Source of the DNA: Sipunculus nudus
Taxonomy: Eukaryota > Annelida > Sipuncula > Golfingiida > Sipunculidae
Length of the DNA: 64,000 nt
Reading direction: 5' to 3'
Assembly: GCA_026874595.1 (NCBI GenBank)
Contig: CM049317.1
Location: forward strand, 20,835,882 to 20,899,881
The notes beneath the pieces were generated by a model. The model did not search any database, had not been told where the DNA came from, and saw nothing but the letters and a program-made list of their open reading frames with translations. Shown piece after piece: positions 1-13,080 of the stretch. The position numbers and the translations under genes were made by a program. Position 1 is the first letter of the stretch, and the number at the start of each line of letters is the position of its first letter.

Positions 1-130
1 CTGTCCCAATCACTTTGACGTGATTGTAAATATTTATTTTTTTATTGATAACAGTTATCATGCTCATACTCTGTATATACGTTTATTTTTTTTTATTGTA
101 ATAAAGATTTGAACTTGATTTCGTGTTACA

Positions 131-235
131 TTAAACCCCTCCCCCCCTATACTGGTCAAGTCCTGTATAACGGCCACTCCTGTATTAAGGCCACATTCAT
201 CCAGTCCCGATGGTGACCTTAATACAGGCGTTCTA
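131..235. repeat. Dispersed repeat with inverted CCTGTATTAAGG-like ends
   Basis: The stretch contains CCTGTATTAAGG on the left and CCTTAATACAGG on the right around a GGCCAC-rich core, so the two ends are inverted copies of each other. Similar wording (GACC...CCTGTATTATAAG) returns near 50.61-50.73 kb. The repetition suggests a dispersed element and not a gene. No coding potential is seen and the family is not named here. Confidence 0.4.
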
Positions 236-238
<3 letters not shown>

Positions 239-282
<44 letters not shown>

Positions 283-309
283 AATAATAATAATAATATT
301 AATAATAAT
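239..309. repeat. (TA)n microsatellite followed by ATA/AAT repeats
   Basis: About 40 bp of pure TA dinucleotide runs directly into imperfect ATA trinucleotides. It is a simple repeat with no other signal. Confidence 0.95.
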
Positions 310-427
310 CCTAAATTTGAATATATTTGCATTCTTATTTATTTAAAATCTTGATCATTTACAGTTCTCCTCACATTCAACAACCATCTAACCTGTATCT
401 AATAATATATTTAACAAACTGAAGAAA

Positions 428-631
428 ATGAATGCATGGAAAGAGACGACGGAGACACCTGTTATGCAGAAGACAAAACAAATTCAACAAAGAGAATTAT
501 GTAAACTGACATTCTCAGTGTCACCTGCCTCCGCGGCCAAACCAAGGCCGAGTCAGAGCCCTTCGAGGTCAAGACCGAGTGCGCGTGACCACTACCCGAG
601 TTCGATTGGGAATTCTAGCGTGAAACATTAG
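428..631 (+). CDS. Possible Ser/Pro/Arg-rich exon or short ORF, unrecognised
   Basis: A 67-codon frame opens with ATG and ends in TAG. Its second half (about residues 32-60) is rich in Ser, Pro and Arg, and its DNA is clearly more GC-rich than the surroundings, which is why it is noted. No convincing splice acceptor, partner exon or known domain is visible. It could be the end of a gene lying to the left, or part of a repeat. Confidence 0.15.
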   Translation: MNAWKETTETPVMQKTKQIQQRELCKLTFSVSPASAAKPRPSQSPSRSRPSARDHYPSSIGNSSVKH

Positions 632-810
632 AGACATAGCATTCTTTTATATTGTTTCAGAATTCTACTGCAGTCAAATTCGCAGTCAAGACCTGCTTCC
701 TGAGCTACAAACTCTATACTGAGTTAACACCTGTAGACTTGCAGAACTGGGTCTTTCGCCCCTGTGTTGGCAGAGGCGGATTTAAAGGGGCACGGCGAAC
801 GAGACATATT

Positions 811-845
811 ATAGAACACTCACACCCTCTTCTCTTATATATTTG

Positions 846-933
<88 letters not shown>

Positions 934-1017
934 GGTTTTGTTAAAATGTCGTATTGCATTTATAGAACACTCACACCCCCTTTTCTTATATATTTGTATA
1001 CACACACACACACACAC

Positions 1018-1086
<69 letters not shown>

Positions 1087-1116
1087 GGTTTTGTTAAAAT
1101 GTCGCATTGCATTTAA
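811..1116. repeat. Two-copy tandem unit with compound (CA)n(TA)n microsatellites
   Basis: A unit of about 150 bp occurs twice, at 811-960 and 961-1116. Each copy reads AGAACACTCACACC..., then a CA run, a long AT run, and CAGGGTTTTGTTAAAATGTC. The long open frames here on both strands are microsatellite artefacts (His-Thr and Tyr-Ile repeats), not genes. Confidence 0.9.
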
Positions 1117-2739
1117 ATGCAGAGTTAAAACTTTGGATATGCATTCGTGTTTTATTGTTCTTATAAAAACAAAATAATGCCTTAAAAATTTGTCCAGTCT
1201 GCTTGTCATGTAAATCATACGAATCCTCTATATATGTATCCTGAAGAGTTCTATATTGTTGAGTGAGGTTCTTGTTATTCGTGGTTTTGTGTGGGTTTTT
1301 TTTTTTTTTTGTTTTTTTTTTTTTTGCATTTTAGCCTTCCTGTATGTTGACTGGCCAGAGTTTGGCAAACCTACACACGCCATTCTCACATGCGTTGTGA
1401 AAACTAGGCACAAACCGCTTATGAATGGCTCAATAGACATTTGCTTCTTTACGAATCGTTCGCGTGCGACGTGAAAATACGGCTAAAGCATTTTATCAAA
1501 ATCCAGATTGTGGTCGTAATTTCTAGGTTTTAATATATATAAATTATATTCAAATATTTATATATAATAACATTTGAATTCGGTGCAGCTGCATGCAAGA
1601 GAGGCCTACATTGCGGCAAATGTTGTCAATTATCAGTATTTTTTAAATCCACTTTTTTATTTGTCACAACAGAGGAACGTGAGATGATTGCACAGACTTT
1701 CTTCAAAAGGCCACATAGTACTTCTAATGTCCCTCGGCCATCCTTAATTAAACGATCAGGGGTGATAAGGCGACCCGACAATCACTGCCATCTAGCGACA
1801 GAATATTTAACTAACCAATTGGTACAGTTTTATTTTCAGTAAACGGTTGTGGCATGAAAATAAAAAATCCTTTACCCTCAGATTCATCAACGGGAATTTC
1901 AAGTTCCGTTTCCGTAAGATGGAATTTTTAACAAAATAGAAGTTACTTAATCTTGTACACACTAAGGTGCCTAGTTTTTACAAGGTTTCCTGGAGGAGAT
2001 ATTATATAAAGGATCCAGAAGCAATAGAATCCCTCTTGCTTTAGCTGGGGCTAGCACTCGACTGAGTATCATTCTAGCAATAGCGGCAATGCACTTATAT
2101 TAATGTCTTTGTGAATTTACTAAATAAAAACTGTCATTTTTGTCAGAACATTTGTGAAAGATAATATGTAATTGTTTTATTAACCCTAATAACAAAAATT
2201 CTAATGACATTTTTTGAGTGCCCATAATGAAAATTATTATTTTTGCGGGCCCCCTCATATGATGAATAATATAAATATAATAATATAATATTGATATAAA
2301 GAAAACAAGCAGCCCGTGTGCGGTGATATACACGTTTTCTGGCTTATTCTTATAAAAAATCTCGAAGGGATTTCCTTTAGTTAATAAAAGTCAGATAGGT
2401 GATTTTGCCCCTTTTTATTCTACTATTGCCTATAAGTTGATAAAACAAATATATTTCTTGATCTACAACTAGGAATGTGACCAGGGTTATTAGGTGGTTC
2501 AGCTTATCACTGCTCATGTTAACTGTCCCTCGCTTATCTATCGCTTCCCCATATAATTAATACGGATCTTTTTTTTTCTAGACCATTGTTTACCTGCTTC
2601 CGTTTCGATTTGACTCTCCAAATTCGGCAGACGTATCGTTGGTGTGCTCCTCTCGGACAAGTTTGTTTTATTTTATGGGATTATGCCCTATTAAGCTGAA
2701 TAATTGATAATTTAAATATTTCCCCATTAGGTGCCCCTA
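1117..2739. other. Intergenic DNA without recognisable genes
   Basis: AT-rich sequence with long poly-T tracts near 1297-1325. The short frames are in low-complexity DNA and show no domain or splice context. Nothing else was recognised. Confidence 0.5.
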
Positions 2740-2929
2740 TTTCTTTTGTGCTGCAAGGTTCTCCACGCCTGTGACGCTTTTTCAGTAGGCGCCTCGGGGA
2801 TTTTCACTGGCCTGTTAAGATCGTGGCGAGAGCACATGTCCTGCAAAAAGGCATTTCCCAGGGCCTCCGAGAAGCTTCTTTTAAGGCGGTACAAAAGCAT
2901 TGCCGTGCCCCTGCCCCCTCCAAGCACTA

Positions 2930-2931
2930 TA

Positions 2932-2970
<39 letters not shown>
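2930..2970. repeat. (ATT)n microsatellite
   Basis: Pure ATT trinucleotide run of about 40 bp inside the decayed repeat cluster, followed by a short TA run. Confidence 0.95.
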
Positions 2971-2971
<1 letters not shown>

Positions 2972-3734
2972 GTTTATATATATATATATATAAGTTTCAC
3001 CAGGCCGGGCCCCCTTTGACACCCCCCCCCTCCACCAACCTCACAGCGATCGGTCTGGATTTAAAGCAGTATAGCCCTTAAAAACAAATTAAACATATTG
3101 CTCAGTTTATGCATTTAGGTCCAACTTCCCCAGAAAACTTTGGCCGGCCAGAGCCCCTTTGAACGGTCCCGCATGATTAAAGACATACAAAAAGATACAC
3201 ACAAACCAAAAAAAAATTGTCATTTAAAGTAATTTTAAGACTGATAAATCCTTTGGCCTCCCAAGGCCACCTCACATCCTCGTGATTGAAACCATGTAAC
3301 ATACAACCAAATGAAATATACATAGTTCCCGGGCCCATGCAATACAACTCCCTGGTGGCCCGGGCCCAACAGACCTCCCTGATTCAAAACATGTATAAGT
3401 TATTGCAAAAAAGAATTTCTTCCTTATTTTCAGTTACAAGCTTTTTATTGGACAATATATTCACTATAGGGTCCCCGTTAATAACTTGTCCCACTTTATA
3501 TATACACGTTTAAAATATAATTTTCATGCATTGCATAGGGTCCTGTGAAAATCCTGGTCGGCCGGGCCCTTTCTTTGCATTCCGGAATCCGGATTCAGAA
3601 CAATATGTCACTTAAATTAATAATTTAGATAAATCTTCAATACTTCCAACTTTGTTATGCCTTCTTGGAAATTTTTCGCCAGCCCGGGCCCCTTTTCGGT
3701 CCACGGGGGCTCGGTACGATGTACCAGCTGACCT

Positions 3735-3754
3735 CCCCCCCCCCCCCCCCCCCC
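3735..3754. repeat. Homopolymer C20
   Basis: Twenty consecutive C residues. Such runs are rare in AT-rich DNA and are prone to length error in sequencing. Confidence 0.95.
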
Positions 3755-4089
3755 TGCTCGGAGGCCCTGGCATTTCCGTACAATACGCGGTCACGCGGGT
3801 CCACCATAATCCCATGTTTCCCCCATATCCATTTTATCGCCTTCAAAGGTATTGTCTCTCAAAAGGAAGTGAAGGTTTTGATCCAAAGACCAAATGACTC
3901 TTTCAGTTTTGTCAGCCCTGGGCACTGTGATGTGACTACCGTTTGGCAATTTTTTCACAGATATGTTGATTTTATACATTCAAAATATCTTTCCATGATA
4001 ACCATGGTTTCAAAAGATCGGCAAAGTCATGTGTTTTACGAGGTTTTCTTTTCAAAAAGAAGCCCACCACTTAATTATCATTCAAGTTC

Positions 4090-4104
4090 GGGGGGGGGGG
4101 GGGG
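4090..4104. repeat. Homopolymer G15
   Basis: Fifteen consecutive G residues about 340 bp from the C20 run, in the opposite sense. The pair may mark two inverted copies of a repeat end. Confidence 0.9.
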
Positions 4105-4670
4105 TTTCACATATATTTGTTAAGATCCGTTGTCTTTCGAGACGGTGAAACATGAAAAAAAAAATATCACCAGTACATCTGATAACAAACTAGAATCTGT
4201 CGTCAAGGCGTAAAGACCTCCAACAGAATCTTTTTTAATATCAGTCATGTGTTCACGTGTATGCGTTTCTTGTGTGAGCACTGTCATGCCTCAGTGGGTG
4301 GCTTCCAAACGGGGACAAAGGAATGGTCCTTTGTCATAATGGTTCATAAGAAAGTATTTATTTTGATGATTCTTATTACGTCCAAAAGGAAATGGACTAT
4401 TGATATGTCTTTTACCTAACCCTCTACAAATGTTCAACAAAACATTTTTCGCCTGTCACGCTTTTACAGGAGGCACCTGTAATCCCCACTGGACCCCATT
4501 TCCATTATATCGCCTGTTAAGGAATTTTACTCTCTCAAAAAGAAGTAAAGATTTTAAATTCAAGAGCGGAACACATGTCCACGTGAATCTTTTAACAGGG
4601 AGTACTTTTTCGGTTGAGTGGACACAAAGAGCTGAGACCCTCTACACGATCACCGATTTATAGGTTTACA

Positions 4671-7600
4671 GGTAGGTTGATTTTATTACATTCAGAAGTC
4701 TCTTTCCATGATAAACCTGGTTTTATTGGTTTGGCCGATTTATGGGTTGTTTAAAAAAAGTTTTTTTTAATAGGAATCCCCACGTCTAAGGGTCCTCAAT
4801 CTCTTGCACAGACTTCTAAGGGGCCTGAATCTCTTGGGGACTCAGAAATCCCCGCCAGAATCTACTAATCAGTCGTTCGTTCATACGTGCACGTTTCATG
4901 TAAAACATTGTCATGGTACAGAAACACGGGTTCACTAGGCGAAGGCAGAACAACTGCATACGAATGGGGTGCTTCTACTCGGGGACAAAGGAATTACCAC
5001 ATTATTATTCCTTTGTGGAATTGTGACCATGGCACTTAAGAAAAAAATATATTAGGGTGATTCCGATGACCTCGAAAAATGTTATGGATTACAGATGCAG
5101 TTTTACTCTACCCCTCTGCCAATTTTCAGCAAAATCAGCATATTTTTGCTGAAAGACAATGTAACGAACCAAGGCCCGAGTGATTTCTTTGCTAAATGCT
5201 TTCATCAAAATATATTAACCTGCTTTTTTATCTTGGAGAGTTGTCAATTTTGCACCAGACCCACTTATTCCATGACAATTTACAGTACTTAAACCAAAAA
5301 TTTAATACTTTTGGAATATATTTTTCTGGGCCTATCTTTTTTCACATGGGCAGCTATCCGTTTCGCGTACAAGAGACTTCAACGAAATATGCATGTGTAT
5401 GCATGTGTTAGACTATACGCTCAACTGACTACACTGAATAAACATCGTGTTTCACGATGTGGCCTGAGCTTCAACTAATAGAAAGGATCTTTCATATAAT
5501 TTCAAGGTAGAATGCTTCTTTATACTATTGTTATATCTACGATATTTCCCAAGCAATGAAGCTGTCGGACCTATGTTGTTTATCGAAAAAAAAAACTTCT
5601 CACTTAAAAATTTGTACACCCTGTATATGCCTCAAGCCTCTTTCCAAAATTTATTTTTTGTGTGATTTCTGGAATAGAATAATTTTTCTTTCTATGTTGA
5701 TATTTTGGGGGAGGGTGTTCCTGGAGAATTCTAGCAGAAGTAATCCTTATATCATATAAGTGAGACACATGACAAAAGTTCCTGCAAAAACCTTAGGATT
5801 AAAATATGCGTCGTTTAGTTCCCCTAAAATCATTACAAAAATATGCATCAGAGCCGTGGATTTTCCACGGGTGCAGCTATTTAATATTAATTAGTGCAAG
5901 CCAGGTCAGACTTTTGACCTTATTGTTTGTGGAAGAGCCTTTGGATCTAAAGATCCGCCTCCTGATGAGTTTAATACAGACTCAATATTTGCCATTAAAA
6001 TAACTTTCCTACACATGATTAACGATTATGACTCATACAGAAGGGAGATATAAAAATCATAACATTTATCATGGTATATGGCTGTCACTTGCCTTCACAA
6101 AACTGTAACTTATTTGTAAATCAGAATGCCGTTACCTTTCCAAAATTGCTTTTGACCATTTCCTCCCACAAATTTTCAGCCAATCACACAATCCTGACTT
6201 CAGGGATAAAGCTTTCCAAATCATTTTTATGTGTTTTAAGTTGTTATAGGCCTTTTGTATTTATATTTTTATTTAATCCTTCAAAAATATTTAATTTAAA
6301 TTTCAAAATTATGAAAAATTCTCAACCGCAGAGATTTGTTTTTGTTTTACAGATATGTTAGAATTAAATGTGCGCTTGTTGCTAGTTGAGAGATATATTG
6401 CTTTTTATCGCGTTTCGCAGTAAATTAATGCTAACGACACAGATGTAGTATAACGTATCCTGGGAATTATAAATGTGTATATAAAACTGGAGCTGAAAGT
6501 TTGATAATATAAATTTAAATCTAACGTTTAGGTTTTCTGACGACACTAACAGGAGCGGACACAGGACCTTAGGAAAGGTCATCATCCATGCAAAGGCAAT
6601 CATGTGTACTGGTAGGTCGATATACATATAAAGTTATAAGTAACCGGAAAAACTCGGCCACTGCATTTTTAGTTTTCAGCGTGATGTATCCTAGTTCCCA
6701 GATTTTTTTTCCTCGAAGAAAGAGCCAAGCGTAACCATGATATCTTTCCTTGACCAATAGCTTTATCATTTTCAATAACATGTGTATAATCTGACGATAG
6801 TTGTTTATTTTAGGTAATACAACAGTTTCCGTGGCAAAAACTATCCTACCACACAGACTCACTCTGTCTAAATATTTTTTTTACATACGTTGTAATGGTT
6901 TTGTGCTCAAATAAAAGCACAACTCCGAAATAAGGACAAGAAACAGGAAAGAGGAAACAAAAGAAACAGCAGTTAGAAGCTTGAAAGATCTTGATTTGTG
7001 AAGTTGCTCGGTACTGCCTCCAGGTCGCTTGTGTGCTATGTTTATGTTGTGCGCCGCTGACCACGCCCGCTACAAGCCAACGTTTTCTAATCGTGTAGAG
7101 GAGGAAGGAACGAAATATTGGCAGATTGCAAGATATTTTAAAGAGGTAACACTATATTTCCACTATGTTTGGTATGCGAAAATGTCCTTTTAGGCGGTCG
7201 TGTTGAGCGACCTAGAAGCGTAACCTCTTCCATTAGGCAAAACTAGTCCAGGCGGAATTTGGATGAGCAAGTACTGCGAGGAATAAAGCAATGTACAACC
7301 GATCTGGCATTACCATGGTATTGTTATTGAGATCAGTATAAAGATTATTTGATGAAAACTTACAGCCTCCATTAACTTAGTACATATTTTATTTAATTAT
7401 TTTTAGACTCTGACCATGAGACGCCTCGAGTTTACCATCACTTCGTGTCTAATCATAAGTATTAATCCTGATTAACTTTGTTATTACATATTTTAAAATC
7501 CAGTCGAATCCCGAAAAAAAAGTATGAATCAATATATGAATTTCAAATGTGGTGAATTAAAACTATTATAAATTTCTATCTTAAGATAATAATATAAATC

Positions 7601-8400
7601 TGATTACTGTGAAAGTGAATACATTATTGTAAACTATCTTGTACACTGAAATGTAATCACATCAGAAGAACCACTGACCCCTTCTTCTCTCTCGGAAACC
7701 ATTTATAATTCAAAATACAAGTTTCCTGACCTTTTCTCTTACCTGTGAGCTGAGCTGTAACAATCGTCTGGCCAGATCGATTAAAACAAGAAGTAAAATA
7801 AAATCTTTAAATGAAAAACACGTGAGTTCAAATCTCCGATGGCTGATGATATTTTATTTACGGTTGACCCCCGCCAAAGTTAAATGTTCTGCAGGCTTAA
7901 TGGGAAGGCTGAGTTACACAGCCGTTTATCACTCCAAAAACAAGTACTTCTTTGGGCTTTATAACCTATTCATGAATAAGACTAAAAGCCCAAGCGCCGT
8001 AGGTGCGGTAGACACTTGGGCTGGGTGTCAGCAGAATACAAAATAACCCGATAGGATGCTAGCGCTGAAGCCCTTTCATATAGTTCCCAACCAAAATAAA
8101 CCTTATTGGATGTACCAATTAAAATTAAGGATAAGATAACACAATATACACAAATAGAATAAAAAGGTTACCTCAAGAAGAAAGCAAAATTTAAAAAAGA
8201 ATTCCTTCCTTTGCTCACGATTGACGAAACACATCCTTATAACTCATTCATATGTTTTTCGACATAGTGACTACATCACATCGTTTCATTGTGTGATCCG
8301 CAATCTTGTTCATCACCGTACAACGAGTTTAAATTGAACGTCACCTGTTCTTGTGAAAAAATATAACGCAGATTCCAAAATTTTATTCTGCACATAAAAC
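4671..8400. other. Intergenic DNA, no gene recognised
   Basis: AT-rich sequence with only short, unrelated open frames on both strands. No domain, splice-bounded exon, RNA gene or clear repeat could be supported. Confidence 0.5.
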
Positions 8401-11100
8401 AATGGATTAATTCAAGAATATATGGAGATTTCATTTAGTGTCCTATTTACATATTTATCCTAAATAGTTACCTCTGTTGCTAAACACTGGTGGACCTACC
8501 CGAAATTTTTACTCTTCACATTTTAACTGCTATTTTTGAGACTGTCAAATTACTTCAATTATTCGAGTTTTTCAGCTGACGTTACACCTACTTTCCTTAA
8601 ATATAATATGCTTATTGATCATGACTTTCCAAATCTAATAGTCGATCCATAGAGATAGCGTGTGTTCGTGCTTTCTTTAACTTGACGGTAATTCTGTTAT
8701 TGGACTGTGAACACATTTAATGCCAAAACAAATTTGAGCAAAATTTATCTTTCATATTCAGCGCACCCGCAGGGGGAAGGGCATTTTTTTATTGTTGATG
8801 CGATAGATAAACTACAGCTTATTTCGAAAGCTTGTTAACACAATGGAAGCAAATTTTTTAATCACCTTTCTTCCATCTTTCACATACGGCTCACCTACTG
8901 ATAGACAAAACGTCTATTGATATAGAGGCAACAAGGCCAAAGGTCATGATCACAGGACCGCCTTAATGTTTTACGCATACCCAGCGATTAATATTAATGA
9001 AGACCTCAATCTAGTTATGCCCTAATACGAAGTGGTCCTCCACTTCACAATGTCCTTATTTATCATTAATAGTTTCATTAGGGTATAATGACTGGTGACA
9101 TACTCTTGCATTTTTTTTTTTATTATTTTTCAACACAACAAATATTGAATTCGGTAGCATTGAATATATCGAAGCTTTAATTCGGACATTCTAAGATACC
9201 TTCTCACCTTGAACAGTGCAAACACTATGGAAAAGCTCATTTGATGATATTTAAAATGCTTGGTATGTTGTTGCGTATAGAGAAACATTTGCTAAAAATA
9301 AATCGTGTAGATGTACCGTCTTATCTAGCAGACGAAGTCGTTTGCCCATGATCCCTTCAACTGCTATATTTTCGACTCGGCTGGGGTCAAATACCAAACA
9401 ATGTTAATATGTTCAATAAAAAAACGCCAAGACGTTTAACAGATTCAAATGCATGCTCATATTTTTATATAGTGTTCTTCCTTTAGCGGTTCTGGCAGGC
9501 AAAACCATTGTGACAGTTTTGTTATCATTCCGGTTTCAGCCATGATATGTGTCTGTCAGTCATGACCGTTCAACGTATATGCATAATTCATAAATACAAA
9601 ATGAGAACAATTATTACGAATATATTTCGCACAGTTATTACACACATTTCCCAATCTGCATGGGTATTGATATTAAATGATATCCGTTGTTACTCCGACC
9701 ATGCTACCAATCAGGTTATTTTTATCCATAATTATATGCTCAAACCCCTAATAAAGTTGACACCCAACGTACATATACAATGAAGATATGAGACCTGACT
9801 ATATAATCAATAATAAATATTTAATATAAAATGGAAAATTAGCATGTTCTACATAGAAACAACCGTGTACCTTGAATGAATTTTGCTTCCGAGACGAACC
9901 GTCTCGGTTGAGTTAATAGTCTATGAAGAATTAAACAACATTCCGATATCAGAAACGAAAGAATGTGCACATTCCTGTCTTAATATCCGTTCTTTCTGTC
10001 AACAGCCGTTCTGTATTAAAATTTAACAAAGATGGTACACATTATCTTGTAACATATTCATTATTTTGTAACCTTGTGATTCCGTCCAATTTTGTTCTTT
10101 GACAGGTATAAACATGTTCATATCAAATCGTCTTCATTGAGGTTACTGGATCTTATATCCAAGGATGATCACTGCGACACCGCAGCAATTTATTGTAAGC
10201 TATTTTGAAATCCTTTGATTTCCAAGCATAGATGAAAATATTTACAGCCGAATTAGCTGTTCCGAAGGAGAGAGTTATTTTATCCATATAAATCCCAGCA
10301 TCGTATAATTGTACATTAGCGAAAGTTAGAACACCAAAAAATGTCGCAGGTGTCCAACTGATGAAATAAGCCACGACAACAGGAAGGAAAACCTTCACCG
10401 ATTTCATGCTTTTATTTCCAGCTGCAGGATTGTTGTTTGAAGTACAGTTTATCTGCCGAGACTGAACTCTTGCGGTCATAATGATCCGGGCGTAAATGAA
10501 AATCATTCCAAATCCCATGGAAAAATAAGCGGTCATCCACATGTATATTCTTACAGACTCGTAAACTGAATCCCTGTCGGGATTGATATGATAAGGTACG
10601 ATATCACTGAGAAGTCCGAACATCCATGGAAGGGTTACTATGACGCCTATAGATGATTTGGTCACAAGACGGTCATATTTAAAGGGGTGGAGAATATACA
10701 CGTAGCGCTCCAAGGAAATTGTTAGTAAATTTGTGACCGAAGTTAAATGACAAACAAACATATATTTTAAACATATTTCCAAATACACAGTATGATTAAA
10801 GAACAAAGACAGCAAGGTTAAGACGCCTACGCAAAAATCCGCACAGCTCAAGGCGAAAACAAGGGCGTTTGTCTTAGTTTTAAATCGAGGATAAATGATA
10901 ATTACCGTCATTGTAAGAACATTTCCAATCACAGCACCTGTTCCAAAAATCCCCTGTAGGGTATATTCTAAAATATCTGCATTCAAATCCGCTTGAGTTT
11001 GTGATATGTTTGTACTAGCATTTCCAGCCATTTCTCAGTCAGGTTATAATGAAGGTTCGAGTTGGTGAATCCGCAGGTATCCTATTAGTACGAGTTTATT
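8400..11100. repeat. Left copy of an old duplication carrying GPCR A (partner 13400-16350)
   Basis: Blocks in order match the segment about 5.3 kb to the right. Examples are TCATTAGGGTATAATGACTG at 9073 and 14482, AAATAAATCGTGTAGATG near 9298 and 14724, and CCATGATCCCTT near 9347 and 14815. The GPCR coding regions then follow at 10153 and 15459. Divergence with many indels makes this older than the 10-kb triplication to its right. Edges are approximate. Confidence 0.75.
10153..11031 (-). CDS. Class A (rhodopsin-like) GPCR, type A, intact, single exon
   Basis: An intronless 292-residue seven-helix receptor, expected at the plasma membrane coupling an unknown ligand to G proteins. Landmarks: two N-glycosylation sequons (N4, N8), TM1 GN at 36-37, TM2 LSCAD with D65, ERY at 108-110, LPW at 134-136 in TM4, SWTP at 225-228 in TM6, and NSAVNIFIY at 260-268, where Ile replaces the proline of NPxxY. 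The position of Cys3.25 is Leu, ECL2 has no Cys, and TM5 has Met where proline is usual, features shared with MECA-group receptors. The tail is only about 24 residues with one Cys (possible palmitoylation) and ends near PW. The start has G at -3 and G at +4. Ligand and orthology cannot be told. Confidence 0.93.
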   Translation of the reverse strand: MAGNASTNISQTQADLNADILEYTLQGIFGTGAVIGNVLTMTVIIIYPRFKTKTNALVFALSCADFCVGVLTLLSLFFNHTVYLEICLKYMFVCHLTSVTNLLTISLERYVYILHPFKYDRLVTKSSIGVIVTLPWMFGLLSDIVPYHINPDRDSVYESVRIYMWMTAYFSMGFGMIFIYARIIMTARVQSRQINCTSNNNPAAGNKSMKSVKVFLPVVVAYFISWTPATFFGVLTFANVQLYDAGIYMDKITLSFGTANSAVNIFIYAWKSKDFKIAYNKLLRCRSDHPWI

Positions 11101-12195
11101 TAATGCCATCAGTCGTGGTAGATGAGGACATTTATAGCGTGTTCGTATTGATCTCTGTACCGTTTAACGGATAATATAGATCTTAATTGTTTAATATTGT
11201 ACATTCAGTATGGTTAGTATGGAGAAATATTTGTTTTCCATTTATCGATGTAAGACTATTAACACACTAATACAGTATCATATGAACCTTTTAATGCTTC
11301 CTAAAGGTAATCAATGAATATAAATTGTAACAATGAGCTTACCTCTTTTGCTGCAAAAGCAAACAAAAATATGTAAATAAGTATGACTCAGTTAGGCCGA
11401 TGCCGTCATCATGATATCCATAAATGAAGGCGATCTGATATCAGCAATAATACAGTTGGTAATAAAACTGATTAACAATCCGGGCATGGCTGATCTCAAC
11501 TTATCGAAGATACCATCCCTGACTTCAATAAGACCATATAATTTTGTATATGCTTGTAACATATTAGAGGCCATGACGAATGTTCATACCTGACTCCCAA
11601 AACACGAACAATTTTCCTTCACGTCTGTGAATATTTGTTCAGTTTTGCAGTCCGCTCGAAAGCATACCAGTGTCCCACCATTATACTACCAAGTCTGTGA
11701 AGTGACCAAGCATTCACAAACCTTGATTCCACGACCCTCTCTGGCAAAGATTCCATAAATAATCAATACGGCAATTGAAACAATTAAGTTAAACGCGTAT
11801 ATTTGTTTTACGCTGACGCCCGGTGTGATGCATCGATCTCACTTTTAGCATTGCCGGTAAGGAATCAATTATCTATCGAATCATATCAGCTTGTCCCGCT
11901 CCTGTTACAGGTGGTCTTGTTTAGTGGGCATGTGAAAAGTCTATTACTTACTTTAAATAGGTCCTCTTTAATTGATAGTTCAGAGTTAGGAACGAACCCT
12001 CGTGACACAGATACCATAGAGGGTCGCAAAGAAAGACCGTTATAAAGGTCAGTTCAACTGTGCAGATTTACTCTATTTGACAAATACAAATAAAAAAGTT
12101 TGGAGGAATAACAAATGTGACGACACAGACTACACATCTTGTGATAGGCGAGCAGGAGCAAAGCCAGGATTTAGGGTTTAAGTAATTTGTCTTCC

Positions 12196-12198
<3 letters not shown>

Positions 12199-12247
<49 letters not shown>
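12199..12247. repeat. (TA)n microsatellite
   Basis: Uninterrupted TA dinucleotides of about 49 bp. Confidence 0.95.
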
Positions 12248-12249
<2 letters not shown>

Positions 12250-12251
<2 letters not shown>

Positions 12252-13080
12252 ACAGTAAAACGTCGTTGTGTCAAAGTCAAAGGGACTGGTGAATTTACTT
12301 CGAGACAACCGGAGTTCGAGGGAACCGATGTTCAATGTATTCATCCTTCTTCAGCCCTGTTTATTATCAATAAATACTGCACGTTTAGGGGCTATATTAT
12401 AAAGATTTAACAAATGTTTACGCAAAAGAACAACATAAATATGATAATTTTATTTATAATAAAAAAGCACATAAGTACATCCAAAAACAGGATTAGGTAA
12501 ATAAAAATATAAGGCAGTAAAGCAGTATAACGTGCTCTATGGTAAATAAGAGTCAGTCTGAAAGGTGTCATCTTCCTCCCTATATATAATTATGTATGTT
12601 TATCTTAGACACATCGCAGGCAAAGATTCCATTATGTTTGGTTTATTGATAACTTCTCATTTCGAATTAGTGCTTTGTCGGCGAGAGAAGAAAGGCATGA
12701 TTATGAGTGACTTATTGGCTAAACAGGTAAACAATGGACCAGGTGAGTAAACCACGTGCCTGGTTGGTAAGATCCTTGTCGGTATTAATTTTATAACCGG
12801 TCATCACGGCCGCAGGTATGATTGATTGGCTGTGCACAACTGTTATCCAAAATTAAAGCGGCATAACCTCGAGTCGAACGACAGAGACAGCGCGCTTGAT
12901 GAGTAAGAGCCCTGCCGGTATTAATTACGTATAACTGGTCATCATGGCCCAATTACGATTCTTTAGTCGTGCAAAACACATTAGGATTTCGACACATCCG
13001 AGTTCGACACAAAAAGAGTTAAATTAATGAGGTCCTTACTGTTTTTGCAGGGACTTCACATTCGACTTTTACAAAAGGGG
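12250..13080. repeat. Decayed dispersed repeat with internal two-copy block
   Basis: GAGTTCGA/GAGTCGAA-type motifs recur near 12310, 12870 and 13000. A block reading CGGTATTAATT...TATAAC(C/T)GGTCATCA(C/T)GGCC occurs at about 12779-12812 and again at about 12916-12950, a spacing of roughly 137 bp. This points to a decayed multi-copy element; the class is not identified. Confidence 0.45.

Larger units (their letters stand above)
2740..4670. repeat. Decayed GC-rich repeat cluster with GGCCGGGCCC motif
   Basis: The motif GGCC(G/A)GGCCC followed by CTTT recurs near 3005, 3145, 3560 and 3680, with related CCCGGGCCC near 3330 and 3360. A second pair of related blocks lies near 2755-2820 and 4450-4530 (CACGCCTGTGACGC against CGCCTGTCACGC), and a third near 3835-3900 and 4500-4565 (TATCGCC...TCTCAAAA). 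The region therefore looks like several worn copies of one dispersed element. Open frames cross it on both strands but do not agree between copies. Confidence 0.5.

Noticed and set aside
652-1218. Long open frames rich in His-Thr and Tyr-Ile on both strands
   Set aside because: They are translations of the CA and TA microsatellites; both strands are open for the same reason.
11392-11593. Overlapping open frames on both strands
   Set aside because: Neither has splice sites, a domain or conservation with the duplicate flank; too short to support.
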